Below, piece after piece: positions 50,042-59,094 of a DNA stretch of 64,000 nt (the first letter of the stretch is position 1; every line of letters begins with the position of its first letter). This DNA is from Steroidobacter agaridevorans. GTDB taxonomy: Bacteria; Pseudomonadota; Gammaproteobacteria; Steroidobacterales; Steroidobacteraceae. The position numbers were made by a program, and so were the translations under genes. Below the pieces are notes generated by a model, which saw nothing but the letters and a program-made list of their open reading frames with translations, did not search any database and was not told the origin of the DNA. Location of the stretch: positions 713,399-777,398 of the forward strand of contig NZ_BLJO01000002.1 of assembly GCF_009932555.1 (NCBI RefSeq), written 5' to 3'.

Positions 50042-51358
50042 TCAGCGCAACAGGTTGGCAAACGCCGGCGGGCGTGCCGAGCTCGATGCGTGCTCGATCT
50101 GCGCTTCGGATTGGGGCTGCCGGCCAATGGAATGAGCCACGCGGCCGGCCAGCAGCGTCGTCGTGAAAACCAGGAAGTTGCCCAGCAGACTCCCCTCTTT
50201 CAGCGACAGGATGAAACAAAACAAAGCAGCCGCACCGCTCGCGGCCAGCACTTCGGCATACTGGGGCCGCTGTTGCGCCTGCCGGCGCAGCCGTAAGAAG
50301 GCCGAGGCCGTGGGGATCAGTAACGCCAGCAACAAAGAGAACCCGATCAGACCTTCCTCGCCGAGCACTTCCGCAGGCATGTTGTGCGGGTAGGCGCCAA
50401 TGAGCGTGGGATCGAAGGACGCTGAATTGCCGAGACCGAACACTATCGTGAGCGGAGACCGGCTCCACTCCTCGAGCAGCGCCAGCACCATGTCGAACCG
50501 CCCGGTTACATCCGCCGTCGCTTGTTCGCCCGTCCAGCGCGCTTCATTGTTGACGATGTAAAGCGATGAGCCGATATCGAGCGCCACCGCGAGCGCTACG
50601 CACGCGAGCACCGCCGGCACCAGGCCACGCACTCTGGCCAGAGAGAATCGCACCGGGAGCATCAGCGCCAGCGATGCCATCACGGCGATCAATTGGCCGC
50701 GCGAGCCGGACCGAATGATGATCAAGACACAAATCACGACGCCCGCCAGCCGCAGCAGCCATTCCAACCAATTCCTGCGGCCGAAGCCGACGAACAACGT
50801 CGCCGCGGCGGCTACGCCCGCGAGGCTGGCGAGCGCCAGCGGATTGGTCTCATCCGCGTGCGAGCCGACCATCAGGCCGCGGACGCCCCACTGCCCGAAC
50901 ATCAGCACGACGAACGCCAGTGTCAGTCCGATCGCACTGGTCCAGCGCAATGCCAGCCGCATGTCGTTCTCGCTCGTGACCAGCAGCGGACAGGCGAGCG
51001 CGACGGCCACATACGGGCCAGCCGCGTGCCATTGCTTCCAAGCCAGCTCCGGCACGCTGGTCCACAGTAACGACGTGAGCGCATAGAGGTACAGCAGCAC
51101 GGCGAGCCAGATTTTCGAGCGGGGCAACGACTGCAAGGCGCCGCCGCGCTTGCGCACCAGTCCCACTAACAACAGCACGCCGACGACGTAGTTCGTGAAT
51201 GTTTGATGTTGGAGCAGCCAGGGATGCGATATCTGACCGAGCTGGTCGAGGCCGAACATGCACAGCACGGCAGCGACCGCCACCGGCGCACGCCACAACG
51301 TGCCGATGAACAACAACGCGATGCACGCCGCGTAGGTGGCCAGGCCGACGGCATTCAT
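50042..51358 (-). CDS. O-antigen ligase/polymerase family protein (Wzy-like)
   Basis: The 438-residue membrane protein has about twelve helices and the Wzy_C signatures SGSRGQLIAVMASLALM and GLGNS...GAYPHNMPAEVLGEEGLIGFSLL with the conserved histidine in a periplasmic loop. It would polymerise repeat units flipped to the periplasm; a ligase role is an alternative, as the family cannot be split by sequence alone. ATG 51358 overlaps the upstream gene's stop in ATGA. Confidence 0.9.
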   Translation of the reverse strand: MNAVGLATYAACIALLFIGTLWRAPVAVAAVLCMFGLDQLGQISHPWLLQHQTFTNYVVGVLLLVGLVRKRGGALQSLPRSKIWLAVLLYLYALTSLLWTSVPELAWKQWHAAGPYVAVALACPLLVTSENDMRLALRWTSAIGLTLAFVVLMFGQWGVRGLMVGSHADETNPLALASLAGVAAAATLFVGFGRRNWLEWLLRLAGVVICVLIIIRSGSRGQLIAVMASLALMLPVRFSLARVRGLVPAVLACVALAVALDIGSSLYIVNNEARWTGEQATADVTGRFDMVLALLEEWSRSPLTIVFGLGNSASFDPTLIGAYPHNMPAEVLGEEGLIGFSLLLALLIPTASAFLRLRRQAQQRPQYAEVLAASGAAALFCFILSLKEGSLLGNFLVFTTTLLAGRVAHSIGRQPQSEAQIEHASSSARPPAFANLLR

Positions 51359-52191
51359 TGTTTGTTACGGCAAACGCGGCTCGAGCTTTCGATGAAAGCG
51401 CGTGTGGCGAGCCACCACTCCGCCATGCCGTTCCAGTTGTTGCCGGGCGGATACCAGAGGATCACGCCTTCGACATTTGCCTCCAGGATCTGCAGCTGTT
51501 TCAGCCAGTAGCTCGCAGGCAGATACTGTCCACGCAGCTTGCTGTTCGACTCGTGATATTGCGGCCAGATGAATGGATACACCGGCTTGCCTGGGGCGAG
51601 TCGCCGCGCTTCACGGATATTCTCCACCGTCGAGCGCTCCCAGCCGGCTTCGTCTTCATAAAAGGTGTAGAGCGATGGCGTCAACACGTCGACAGCGTCC
51701 GCCAACGCCTGAAAACGATCGTTCTCAGCCTGCCACGCCCGATATTCCTTGGAGGTCGGATCGGACAGCGATCGCCAGTAATCGCGCAACGGCGGCACAC
51801 CGTAGTATCCAACGGCGCTGCCGCCGGCACTGGCCTGGGTCCACCCCGCCAGCGTGATGTACTTTCTGACGCTCTCCGCGACGACCGCATCGCTGCCCTT
51901 GTTGGGCCAATGTTCCAGGTCCGTGATCAGCAACGGCGACCCTTGATCCCTCGCGAGCAGTTGCTTCACCGTCAAATCGACCAGCGAGCGCTCCGGCAAC
52001 TCCTGCCGTCGCGCCGGATCCGGCCAGTAGTGGAGATGCACGTAGATGACCGTGGCGGTTTCGATGCCGTATTGCTTCAGGTCCGGCTTCAGCTTGAACC
52101 CCGTGGCATCGAAGATGCGAAAGCAGCCGGTCTCACCCGCTGAACCGATGGCCGACCAGAGACACAGGATTGCGAGCGCGGCACGTTTCAT
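51355..52191 (-). CDS. Exported glycosidase-like protein in the polysaccharide operon
   Basis: The 278-residue product starts MKRAALAILCLWSAIGSAGE, a signal peptide of about 18 residues. The mature part has TIM-barrel-like strands ending in acidic or aromatic residues: VIYVHLHYWP, LLITDLEHWPN (candidate D-x-E pair), VLTPSLYTFYEDEAGW, VYPFIWPQYHES and GVILWYPPGNNWN. These resemble endo-glycosidases, including hyaluronidase-like families, but I cannot name one. ATGA overlaps on both sides show it is integral to the operon. It may trim or cleave the polymer in the periplasm, as do the glycosidases found in other synthase or Wzy loci. Confidence 0.72.
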   Translation of the reverse strand: MKRAALAILCLWSAIGSAGETGCFRIFDATGFKLKPDLKQYGIETATVIYVHLHYWPDPARRQELPERSLVDLTVKQLLARDQGSPLLITDLEHWPNKGSDAVVAESVRKYITLAGWTQASAGGSAVGYYGVPPLRDYWRSLSDPTSKEYRAWQAENDRFQALADAVDVLTPSLYTFYEDEAGWERSTVENIREARRLAPGKPVYPFIWPQYHESNSKLRGQYLPASYWLKQLQILEANVEGVILWYPPGNNWNGMAEWWLATRAFIESSSRVCRNKQ

Positions 52192-53399
52192 ACGCTTTGC
52201 AGAGCCTCCAGCCACTGACGCGTAGCGCGACCGACCGTATAGCGCTCCACGAATAGCGCCCGCGCGCGGTGTCCCATCTGTTCCCGGGACATCCGGTCTG
52301 CCTGCAAACGCGAGATCGAAGCGACGAGCGCACTGGCATCGCCAACGCTGACCGCCGCGCCACATCCCGCAGCGTTGATGATGCGAGCCAGCTCGCCATC
52401 GACATCGCCGATGAAAATCGTCGGCCGGCCGGCGGCGAGAATGCCGTAGAACTTGCTCGGCACGATCAGGCCTTCCAGTTGCGGCAGCAGACAGGCCAGA
52501 TGCACATCGGCCGCCGCCAGCGAATCCGACAGCAGCTCGCGCGGCTGATAGGGAAGGAAACGAAAGTTCGGCAGACGCTTCGCCGTCACCGCAGCCTGCA
52601 ACTGCTCCATCTTCGCGCCGCCGCCGATCATCAGGAATACGATGTTCGGATCCACGCTCAGGCGCTCGGCAGCGTCGAGCAGAGTTTCAAATTCATGCAC
52701 GCGCCCGAGATTGCCAGAATAGGCTACGACGAACTTATCCGCGATGCCCAGACGCGCCCGCAGCTCGCAGGACTCAACCGACTTGGGGGTCACGGCATCG
52801 CCATCGGCCCAGTTTTCGATGATCCGGATGCGCTCGCCGGGAATGTTTCTCGCTTCCAGGTGCTCCCGCATTCGCATGCCCAGCACCACGTTGGTCCGGG
52901 CCATCGACAGGGAATAATCGCGAAGCTTCGTCAGGCGGCTATCGAGCCACGCGGGCAGCGGGTTCGCGCCCAGGTGCGACGCCACCTCCGGAAACACATC
53001 CTGCAGCCAGTTCACCAGTCGCGCACCGCGCACCTTGGCAATCGCGGCGACGACGATGGAGATCAGCGGCGGGTCGGTCTTCGCGACGACCGTATCGGTC
53101 GAACGCAATAGCCGGAGCAGTCTGGCGCTCGCTGTGACATAGAAGCTGCCGTAGTCGATGGCCCGGCCGTACAGGCGGCCGCGGCCGAAATGCGAAGTCC
53201 AGGTCCGGTGAACATGAATGCCGCGAACATTTTCTTGCGATGGCAGCTGCTGGCTCGGGTCGTCATACAGACGATCGGAGCACACCACGTGCACTTCCAC
53301 GTTCTGCTCCACCAGCCGACAGGCGAGATCGAACAGCATCTGGCTGGTGGCAGACAGATCCGGATAGAAAAACCGGTTGACGAATACGATGCGCAGCAT
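52188..53399 (-). CDS. Glycosyltransferase family 4, WbuB-like
   Basis: The 403-residue GT-B transferase begins MLRIVFVNRFFYPDLSATSQ, contains NWLQDVFPEVASHLG and RIRIIENWADGDAV, and has the donor part VVAYSGNLGRVHEFETLL, FLMIGGGAKMEQL and GLIVPSKFYGILAAGRPTIFIG. WbuB-like enzymes commonly transfer L-fucosamine or a similar amino sugar, though sequence alone does not establish the sugar. It is two bases after the tyrosine kinase gene and overlaps the glycosidase-like gene in ATGA. Confidence 0.92.
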   Translation of the reverse strand: MLRIVFVNRFFYPDLSATSQMLFDLACRLVEQNVEVHVVCSDRLYDDPSQQLPSQENVRGIHVHRTWTSHFGRGRLYGRAIDYGSFYVTASARLLRLLRSTDTVVAKTDPPLISIVVAAIAKVRGARLVNWLQDVFPEVASHLGANPLPAWLDSRLTKLRDYSLSMARTNVVLGMRMREHLEARNIPGERIRIIENWADGDAVTPKSVESCELRARLGIADKFVVAYSGNLGRVHEFETLLDAAERLSVDPNIVFLMIGGGAKMEQLQAAVTAKRLPNFRFLPYQPRELLSDSLAAADVHLACLLPQLEGLIVPSKFYGILAAGRPTIFIGDVDGELARIINAAGCGAAVSVGDASALVASISRLQADRMSREQMGHRARALFVERYTVGRATRQWLEALQSV

Positions 53400-53401
53400 C
53401 G

Positions 53402-54229
53402 TCAGTAGGCCGTACCGGCCGGCTCGCGCGAACCGTTCAGCACCGTGCCGACGAACGGAAGATCGTGCAGCAACTGAAACGTCCGAGCCACATCGTCACG
53501 GCGTGCTTTGCCTTCGCCGATGACCAGCAGCCCGGCTTGCAGATAGCGCGCGAACGCGAGCGCATCGTCGGCCTGCAGCACCGGCGGCACGTCGAAGATG
53601 ATGACCCGATTGGCGTAACGCGTGCGCATCTCGTTGACGATCTCGGCGGTCGCGGGCGACATCAGCAGTTCCGAGGAATGCTCGACCCGCTCGCGCGCCG
53701 GCAGAATCGTCAAGCGCTCGTAGCCTGCGACTTTGAACATCGCTTCCTGCACCGGCCTGCGCAGGCGCAGGCAATCCTCCACGCCCACCGTGGGCTCGTG
53801 GCCGAAACGTCGATGAATGTTTGGATTGCGCAGATCGAAATCGACCAGCAGCACGGTGCGCGCCGGATCGGCGGCGATGGCAATCGCCAGATTGACGGCC
53901 GTGAGCGTTTTGCCCTCGCCCGATTGGGCACTCATCACGCCCAGCGAGTTCGCGCCGAGCTGATCCAATCGACGCAGCACTTGGGTGCGCAACATCTTGT
54001 AAGCGGCGCCATGGGGGCCGCTTGCGCCTGGCGGAAGAATGCGTGCCTCATCGCGCTGCTGTTCCGAGAACTGAACCACCGGCGAGCTGAACTTCAGCGT
54101 ATCGGTGAAATCGACGCTATTTTCGGTCGCGACAGCCCTCGGCGGCACGACCGAGATAGGCGCATCCGCGCGCACCTCGCGATGTGCGAATGTCGCCAGA
54201 TCCACAGCTCTTGGAGTAGTACGTTCCAC
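53402..54229 (-). CDS. CpsD/CapB-type polysaccharide tyrosine kinase domain
   Basis: The 275-residue cytoplasmic P-loop protein has Walker A SAQSGEGKT (100-108), the Walker A' LLVDFDLRNPNIHRRFG (about 132-148) and Walker B VIIFDVPPVL. It pairs with the separate Wzz-like membrane protein upstream, as in split BY-kinases, and would control chain length by phosphorylation cycles. The C-terminal end GTAY has a single tyrosine rather than the usual tyrosine cluster. The start is GTG 54229, nine bases after the Wzz stop. Confidence 0.92.
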   Translation of the reverse strand: MERTTPRAVDLATFAHREVRADAPISVVPPRAVATENSVDFTDTLKFSSPVVQFSEQQRDEARILPPGASGPHGAAYKMLRTQVLRRLDQLGANSLGVMSAQSGEGKTLTAVNLAIAIAADPARTVLLVDFDLRNPNIHRRFGHEPTVGVEDCLRLRRPVQEAMFKVAGYERLTILPARERVEHSSELLMSPATAEIVNEMRTRYANRVIIFDVPPVLQADDALAFARYLQAGLLVIGEGKARRDDVARTFQLLHDLPFVGTVLNGSREPAGTAY

Positions 54230-54238
54230 GAATCACCC

Positions 54239-56002
54239 TCAACCGAAGAAGCGGCGCCACGCCACTGCCCAGAGCACGTCGAGCGGACGATATAAGAAGT
54301 GGATCATCACAACGGCCACCACGAAGCTGGTCGCGGCGCCAGCGAGCGACAAGCGTCTCACCCTGGTTTTGCCGGTGCGTTCCGCTGGAGTTTCGATCCA
54401 CGGCAACACAGCTAGCGGAGGCACGGCAACCAGCGCCTCGATGTCACGGCGACTGCGAATGCTCGTATCCAGAGCCTCGAGCAGCAGCACGATGCCCACC
54501 GCCGCGCCGAGCGACAGCACCATCCCCATGAGCAGAATGGCCGTGCGATACGGGCTGACAGGCTCTTCGGCCGCCATCGGCGGCTCGATCAATGTGAAGC
54601 GCTCGCCCTTGCGCTCGGTTTCGAGATTCCTCGACAGCGTCGCTTCCATTTGTTTCTGTCGCACTTCGCGATATTTCAACTGCGCGTTCTCCAGCTCCCT
54701 GGCAATGGCGCTGTACTCGCGGGCAATCTCGGGCGATTCGGAGAGGCGCTGTTCGTACTCGGCGATCTTGGCGCGCAGCGCTGCCGTCTTCTTCTCCAGC
54801 GCCCGGCGCTCATTCGACGAAGCTTCCCGCTGCGCGCTCACTTGTATGTAGGCAGGATTGTCAGGGTCGGCACGCACGGCCTCGGAAGTGAGCGGCGCAG
54901 TCCGCATGACGCTTTCGAGCGATGCGACCATGCGCTCCAATTGCTTCACTTCCGGGTGATCGGGCGCATATTTCTCGCGCGCGGATGCCAACTGGCTCTG
55001 CGCGTCGCTCAACTGGCGCGCCAGATCGTTTGCGGTATCGACACGGCCGACTTCCCTTTCCAAACCATCGATCTCGCGCTGCATACGCAGGATGTCCGGA
55101 TGGGTCGGTGCATAAATGGCGCTCGCTCGAGCGTACTCCGACTTCAATGTCTTCAGTCGATCGCTCGGCGAGAGGATGCGCTGGCCGGTTTCCGTGTAGA
55201 TCTGAGCCGCTGGCGTCAGTTGCGCCAGCTGGGCGTCGAGATAAACGATCTGTTGATCCAGGGAGCGAATGCGAGTCTCGGTCTCGCGCAACTCCTCCTC
55301 GGCGCGATTCATCATCTGCATGTTGAGCTGCGACAGCTCGGGCAAATTGTTGACGTTCTGTTCCTTGAAGGCCGCGAGCCTGCCGTCGAGCTCATCGATT
55401 TGTTTGCTCAGCCGGTCGCCCTCGGCGGTGAGGAACGTCGCGGTGTCGTCGGCTGTCTGCCGCCGGCTCTCCAGGTTCTCGTTCAGATAGAGTGTCGTGA
55501 TCTCGTTCGCGACTTTGGCGGCCAGCGTCGGATTGCCGCTGTCGTAGCTGACCGAGAACGCGATCGTCGCCTTGACCGGCCGGCCGGAGCGGGGATCGAC
55601 CACGTCGGCGCTGATCATCGAGAACCGGATGTCGTCGCGCATGCGGTTCAACAGCGCCTCGCGCGGCTCGGTGCGACGCTTGTCCGGATAGAGCTGGTAG
55701 CGATCGATGATGCGCATCAGGTTGTCCGAAGTCATGACGCGCTGACTGATCATCTGGATGCGTTGATCGGCATAGCTCGACACCATCGAGCGCACCAGAT
55801 CCACCGGCACTTCCTGCTGCTCGATCAGGATGATGCCGGTGGAGCGGTAAGTCGGTGGCCAGAAAATCGCGGCGGCGACCGCGATGACCAGCACCGAGAC
55901 CGCCGCAACGATGGCCGGCACGCGACGACGGCGCGCAGCGGTGACATAGTCCACCAACGAGCGCGACTGGGAATTCACAGGGATTGAGGTTGACCGTTCC
56001 AT
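54239..56002 (-). CDS. Wzz/GumC-like chain-length determinant
   Basis: The 587-residue inner-membrane protein has an N-terminal helix (about 28-48), a long periplasmic region with extended coiled coils (about 160-440), and a second helix (about 485-510) after the proline-rich EEPVSPYRTAIL. A third hydrophobic segment lies near the C-terminus (FVVAVVMIHFLY). It works with the CpsD kinase to set polymer length. Its ATG lies 28 bases inside the end of the upstream barrel gene. Confidence 0.92.
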   Translation of the reverse strand: MERSTSIPVNSQSRSLVDYVTAARRRRVPAIVAAVSVLVIAVAAAIFWPPTYRSTGIILIEQQEVPVDLVRSMVSSYADQRIQMISQRVMTSDNLMRIIDRYQLYPDKRRTEPREALLNRMRDDIRFSMISADVVDPRSGRPVKATIAFSVSYDSGNPTLAAKVANEITTLYLNENLESRRQTADDTATFLTAEGDRLSKQIDELDGRLAAFKEQNVNNLPELSQLNMQMMNRAEEELRETETRIRSLDQQIVYLDAQLAQLTPAAQIYTETGQRILSPSDRLKTLKSEYARASAIYAPTHPDILRMQREIDGLEREVGRVDTANDLARQLSDAQSQLASAREKYAPDHPEVKQLERMVASLESVMRTAPLTSEAVRADPDNPAYIQVSAQREASSNERRALEKKTAALRAKIAEYEQRLSESPEIAREYSAIARELENAQLKYREVRQKQMEATLSRNLETERKGERFTLIEPPMAAEEPVSPYRTAILLMGMVLSLGAAVGIVLLLEALDTSIRSRRDIEALVAVPPLAVLPWIETPAERTGKTRVRRLSLAGAATSFVVAVVMIHFLYRPLDVLWAVAWRRFFG

Positions 56003-57144
56003 ACGACGTTCAATGACGCTCGATAGCCGTTGGCCCGCTCGGCGGCGAGCTCATAGTCTTGTGTGTTGCCGCTGAGCTGCAGCGACAGGCTCCAGTTACG
56101 CGACAGACGCCAGCTCGCGCCAATGTCGAGACGAGCGTATTGGACTTCATACGCCGCCCCTCCGCTTTGCTGCGGCAACAAGTCTTCCGTGCTCACCCAG
56201 TGCGCCGCCACGTTGGTGCTGAGTCTTTCGGTGAGCGCGCGATTGAAGCTCAACTTGAGCGCGTGACGGCGGGTCAGCATGCCGCGACCGGTCGGCGACT
56301 GGCTGCGCTCGGCATTTGCCGTCAACGACCAGCGCTCGCTCTGACGTTTTATTTCGCCGTCGAACACATAGCCCGAGTCGCTGGCGTTGTCGGTTTCGAC
56401 GATCGACGGCCCGGCCGACAGCTCGACCGTCCACAACAGCCAGGGTTGAAAACTCCATCCCAGCCGCACCGAGCCGTCGCGAGTCGCGGAGCCACCGAAT
56501 CCTTCGGTCGACAGCTCTCCCCCCTGCGCACTGACGGTGAGAGCGCTGCCTGTATCGGTCAAAGCAATCGTCGAGAACAACGACAGCGCCATGTACCGAT
56601 AGTCGACCAGCCCGCTGAACTCGGCGTCGACGTACCTGTGGTCCGTCAGATACATCTGCAAGCCGCCGCTGAGCCGCTCCGTGAATGTGACATTGGGCGC
56701 GATCGTGACGCTGCTCGCTTCGTGCCGGCGATTGGATTGCACCAGGCCTGTCGACCCAAGCTCGCTGGTCAGCGTCGTGTCGCGAGTGAAGCCGATTTCC
56801 GTGTTCCACACCGAGCGCTCGCCCTGCCTGCGATAGCCTGCAGTCAGGTACTGATTGTCGTTGTCCAACGAATCTTCATCGCTGTAACGAGAGGAAGCCA
56901 TGCGAGGCAGCAGCGTCAGCTCCGATCTCTCGGTCAGACGCGTCAAGCTGGCGCTCAGCTCGCCGATCGCTCCTTCCGTCGAATCCCCACCGTCGGGCAA
57001 CAATCGTGGATTGTCGGCGTACGACGTCCCGACATACGCGGACGGCACGACCTGCCACTCAGCAGCAGCTGCTTGCTGAGCGCAGAGCGCCGTGCCTGCC
57101 GAGCACAGCGCCACACACGTCAATTGCGTCCCCGTTCGCGCCAT
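55975..57144 (-). CDS. Exosortase-system outer-membrane beta-barrel protein
   Basis: The 389-residue product has a signal peptide (about 1-28) followed by alternating beta strands throughout (EWQVVPSAYVGTSYADNPRL, LTLLPRMASSRYSDEDSLDN, RHALKLSFNRALTERLSTNV, WSLSLQLSGNTQDYELAAER). It fits the PEP-CTERM-associated outer-membrane protein family (TIGR03016-like) found in exosortase EPS loci, where it may help polymer export. The C-terminus ends VVWNGQPQSL without a final phenylalanine. It sits five bases after the Wza-like gene. Confidence 0.82.
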   Translation of the reverse strand: MARTGTQLTCVALCSAGTALCAQQAAAAEWQVVPSAYVGTSYADNPRLLPDGGDSTEGAIGELSASLTRLTERSELTLLPRMASSRYSDEDSLDNDNQYLTAGYRRQGERSVWNTEIGFTRDTTLTSELGSTGLVQSNRRHEASSVTIAPNVTFTERLSGGLQMYLTDHRYVDAEFSGLVDYRYMALSLFSTIALTDTGSALTVSAQGGELSTEGFGGSATRDGSVRLGWSFQPWLLWTVELSAGPSIVETDNASDSGYVFDGEIKRQSERWSLTANAERSQSPTGRGMLTRRHALKLSFNRALTERLSTNVAAHWVSTEDLLPQQSGGAAYEVQYARLDIGASWRLSRNWSLSLQLSGNTQDYELAAERANGYRASLNVVWNGQPQSL

Positions 57145-57149
57145 GTGAA

Positions 57150-57731
57150 TTACGGCACCACCACGGTGTCGCCGCTTTTCAGCAGGATGTTCTGATCGAG
57201 GCTGCGGCCGCGTTCCACGTCGCTATAGCGAAAGCGCCGCGACGTCTGTTTGCCGCTCGACTCGCGACGCAGGATCTGAATGTCATCGAGCGCAGCGAAC
57301 GACGTTGCGCCACCGGCCAGACTCAACGCCTGCATGACGTCGATGGGCTGGCTGAATGTGAATTCACCCGGTCGATTGACCTTGCCGAGCACATACACCC
57401 GATTGCCACCGATCTGTTTCACGGCGATGGTGACCGCCGGATCTGGAATGAACTTGTTGAGCCGTTCGTTCACCAGCGTGCGCAACTCGTCGACGGTGCG
57501 GCCAGACGCGCGTACGTCGCCGACCAGCGGAAAGGACATGCCGCCATCGGGACGCACCAGCACCTCGGACATCAGCGCCTCTTCTTTCCACACCGAAACC
57601 ATCAGTACGTCTCCGGGCTGGATGCGATACGGCTCTGGTTCATCGGCGCGCACAGCACCGACGTGCGCGCAGAGCATCCACAACAGCGCGAGAGCGTATC
57701 GATGGAACATGACAATCTTGGGGCGACGCAT
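57150..57731 (-). CDS. Wza-like polysaccharide export protein
   Basis: The 193-residue product has a signal peptide (about 1-29, ending VRADE), a Poly_export domain (about 34-110: YRIQPGDVLMVSVWKEEALM, LVRPDGGMSFPLVGDV) and an SLBB domain (about 111-160: NRVYVLGKVNRPGEF). It forms the periplasmic export channel part. It is short and lacks the outer-membrane helix of Wza and a clear lipobox, so the neighbouring barrel may supply the outer-membrane pore. It is the first gene of the leftward EPS operon; ATG 57707 (MFHRYAL) is an alternative start. Confidence 0.9.
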   Translation of the reverse strand: MRRPKIVMFHRYALALLWMLCAHVGAVRADEPEPYRIQPGDVLMVSVWKEEALMSEVLVRPDGGMSFPLVGDVRASGRTVDELRTLVNERLNKFIPDPAVTIAVKQIGGNRVYVLGKVNRPGEFTFSQPIDVMQALSLAGGATSFAALDDIQILRRESSGKQTSRRFRYSDVERGRSLDQNILLKSGDTVVVP

Positions 57732-57777
57732 TCGTATGACCGCTGAAATTCAAAGTCACGACAGGTCTGGCATAAGA

Positions 57778-57814
57778 AAGCGCGGCACGGCATGAAAATC
57801 AGCCGCCCGCGCTT
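57778..57814 (-). terminator. Hairpin between the VPLPA-CTERM gene and the EPS operon
   Basis: On the minus strand AAGCGCGG (57814-57807) pairs with CCGCGCTT (57785-57778), extended by CGGC/GCCG, followed by TCTT. It lies 18 bases after the VPLPA gene's stop and 46 bases before the Wza-like start, so it probably separates the two transcripts. Confidence 0.5.
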
Positions 57815-57832
57815 GTTATATATATGTGTGTG

Positions 57833-58369
57833 CTATCGATCCGACTGCTTGCGACGGAACACGGCCAGACCGCCCAGACCCGACAGCAGCAGCCACGCGG
57901 CAGCCGGCAGCGGCACCGGCGAGAAGTTCGCCTGCAGGTTGTAGAGGCCCGGCATGTGCCAGCTATCGCTTTGCGCGAACACGGCGACGAACAGGTTCGC
58001 CGGATCGGACAGATTGAAGATCAGACCGTCGGGGCCAGTGCTGCCATCGATCTTTTCCCACAGGCCGTTGAGGTCGGTCACCAGCAGCGACAGCGACGAC
58101 AACGCGTGCGGCCACTCGATATCGGTCAGACGCACGGTGAGCGTGCCGGCGCTGGCCGCGCTTAGCGCATTCACGGAAAGGCTCGTGCCCCACACCAGCT
58201 GCGTGCTGTTGATCGTGCTGCCCGCCGGTCCCTTGACCAGCGATTGCAGCGGCACGCCCGAGAACCAGGGCGTTTCGGCCTGCACGTGCTCGGCACGCGC
58301 CGCCATCGAAGTTGCAAACAGGCCGAGCACCAGTGAGGCGATCGCCGCGAATTTAATCCTGCCCTTCAT
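57833..58369 (-). CDS. VPLPA-CTERM exported protein with a single DLxFP-type domain
   Basis: The 178-residue product has a signal peptide (about 1-26), one beta domain (about 73-148) and the sorting tail PVPLPAAAWLLLSGLGGLAV with FRRKQSDR (152-178), the substrate signal of VPLPA exosortases. The domain motif VRLTDIEWPHAL (79-90), followed by LSLLV, LFVAVF and GLYNLQ, matches the repeats of the 684-residue protein at 35154-37208. GGAG seven bases upstream supports ATG 58369. It is three bases after a ribbon-helix-helix gene, so it is co-transcribed with a regulator. Confidence 0.85.
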   Translation of the reverse strand: MKGRIKFAAIASLVLGLFATSMAARAEHVQAETPWFSGVPLQSLVKGPAGSTINSTQLVWGTSLSVNALSAASAGTLTVRLTDIEWPHALSSLSLLVTDLNGLWEKIDGSTGPDGLIFNLSDPANLFVAVFAQSDSWHMPGLYNLQANFSPVPLPAAAWLLLSGLGGLAVFRRKQSDR

Positions 58370-58372
58370 ATT

Positions 58373-58915
58373 TCACTCCAGTTCGACTGGCGAGCGTGAC
58401 CCGCCGTTGTTGTTCCGATACACGTACTTCTCATAGAGATACTTCCGCAGGCTGTTGCCCAGCTCGTCTTCTTCACCGGGCTTCCCTGCCCGACCCGCTT
58501 TATCTGGCGCCGCGCCGTTGCCATTCCTGGCATGGCTCTGGCCATAGTTGTGACTGATGCTCGACAGCCGCAGCTTGGCGTACGACTGCTGGATGCCGCT
58601 CATCGCGATGAGTTGAATGTCGTCGGAGTCGACGCGCGCGTCCGGATCCGCGCCCTGGTTGATGATCGAGTCGAGGCGCAAGGCGTCGAGCTCGAAATGA
58701 CGGAAGATGTCGGTGCCCGATTCGACGAACACTGGCACCAGACTCTTGCCGCGCACGCCCAGGTCATGCAGCGGCGCGAGGCGGCCGAGCATTACCTTGA
58801 CGGCGAAACGTATGACATCTGAATCACGAACGCCGAGGCGTTCCGCCAGGCGCTTGACGCTGCGAATATCAGCCGCGCTCATGCGAATCGAGACGGCCTG
58901 CTTGCGGCTGTCCAT
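58373..58915 (-). CDS. Ribbon-helix-helix-like regulator, co-operonic with VPLPA protein
   Basis: The 180-residue product has an N-terminal segment of CopG/Arc-like form (about 4-45: KQAVSIRMSAADIRSVKRLA then RLGVRDSDVIRFAVKVML): a strand followed by two helices that dimerise to bind DNA. The remaining 135 residues are not recognised and include an Asn/Gly-rich, probably disordered part (NYGQSHARNGNGAAPDKAG) and a C-terminal helix. AGGGG precedes ATG 58915. It may regulate its own operon or the EPS locus; both are inferences. Confidence 0.72.
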   Translation of the reverse strand: MDSRKQAVSIRMSAADIRSVKRLAERLGVRDSDVIRFAVKVMLGRLAPLHDLGVRGKSLVPVFVESGTDIFRHFELDALRLDSIINQGADPDARVDSDDIQLIAMSGIQQSYAKLRLSSISHNYGQSHARNGNGAAPDKAGRAGKPGEEDELGNSLRKYLYEKYVYRNNNGGSRSPVELE

Positions 58916-59094
58916 GTTTCTTGTCCCCTGCGCTACACGTTATGTGCGACCGGCCCGGCCGCGGTCGGGAATACTCCGGTAGGCAAATGACAGGACTTTG
59001 AACAAATGATGAAAGCGTGACACAAGCACTGGCGGCGGAGTGCCAGCTCTGGCCTCCGCTCTCCCGTCGATCGGGTTGTTTGTTATTTTGTGAG

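Noticed and set aside
54650..55987. 445-codon plus-strand frame opposite the Wzz-like gene
   Set aside because: Leucine/arginine-rich mirror of the coiled coils; no start signal or domain.
59040..59085. CCCGTCGATCGGG followed by a T-rich run as a plus-strand terminator
   Set aside because: No plus-strand gene ends there; the stem is only four to five bases around a short loop and the T run is broken.
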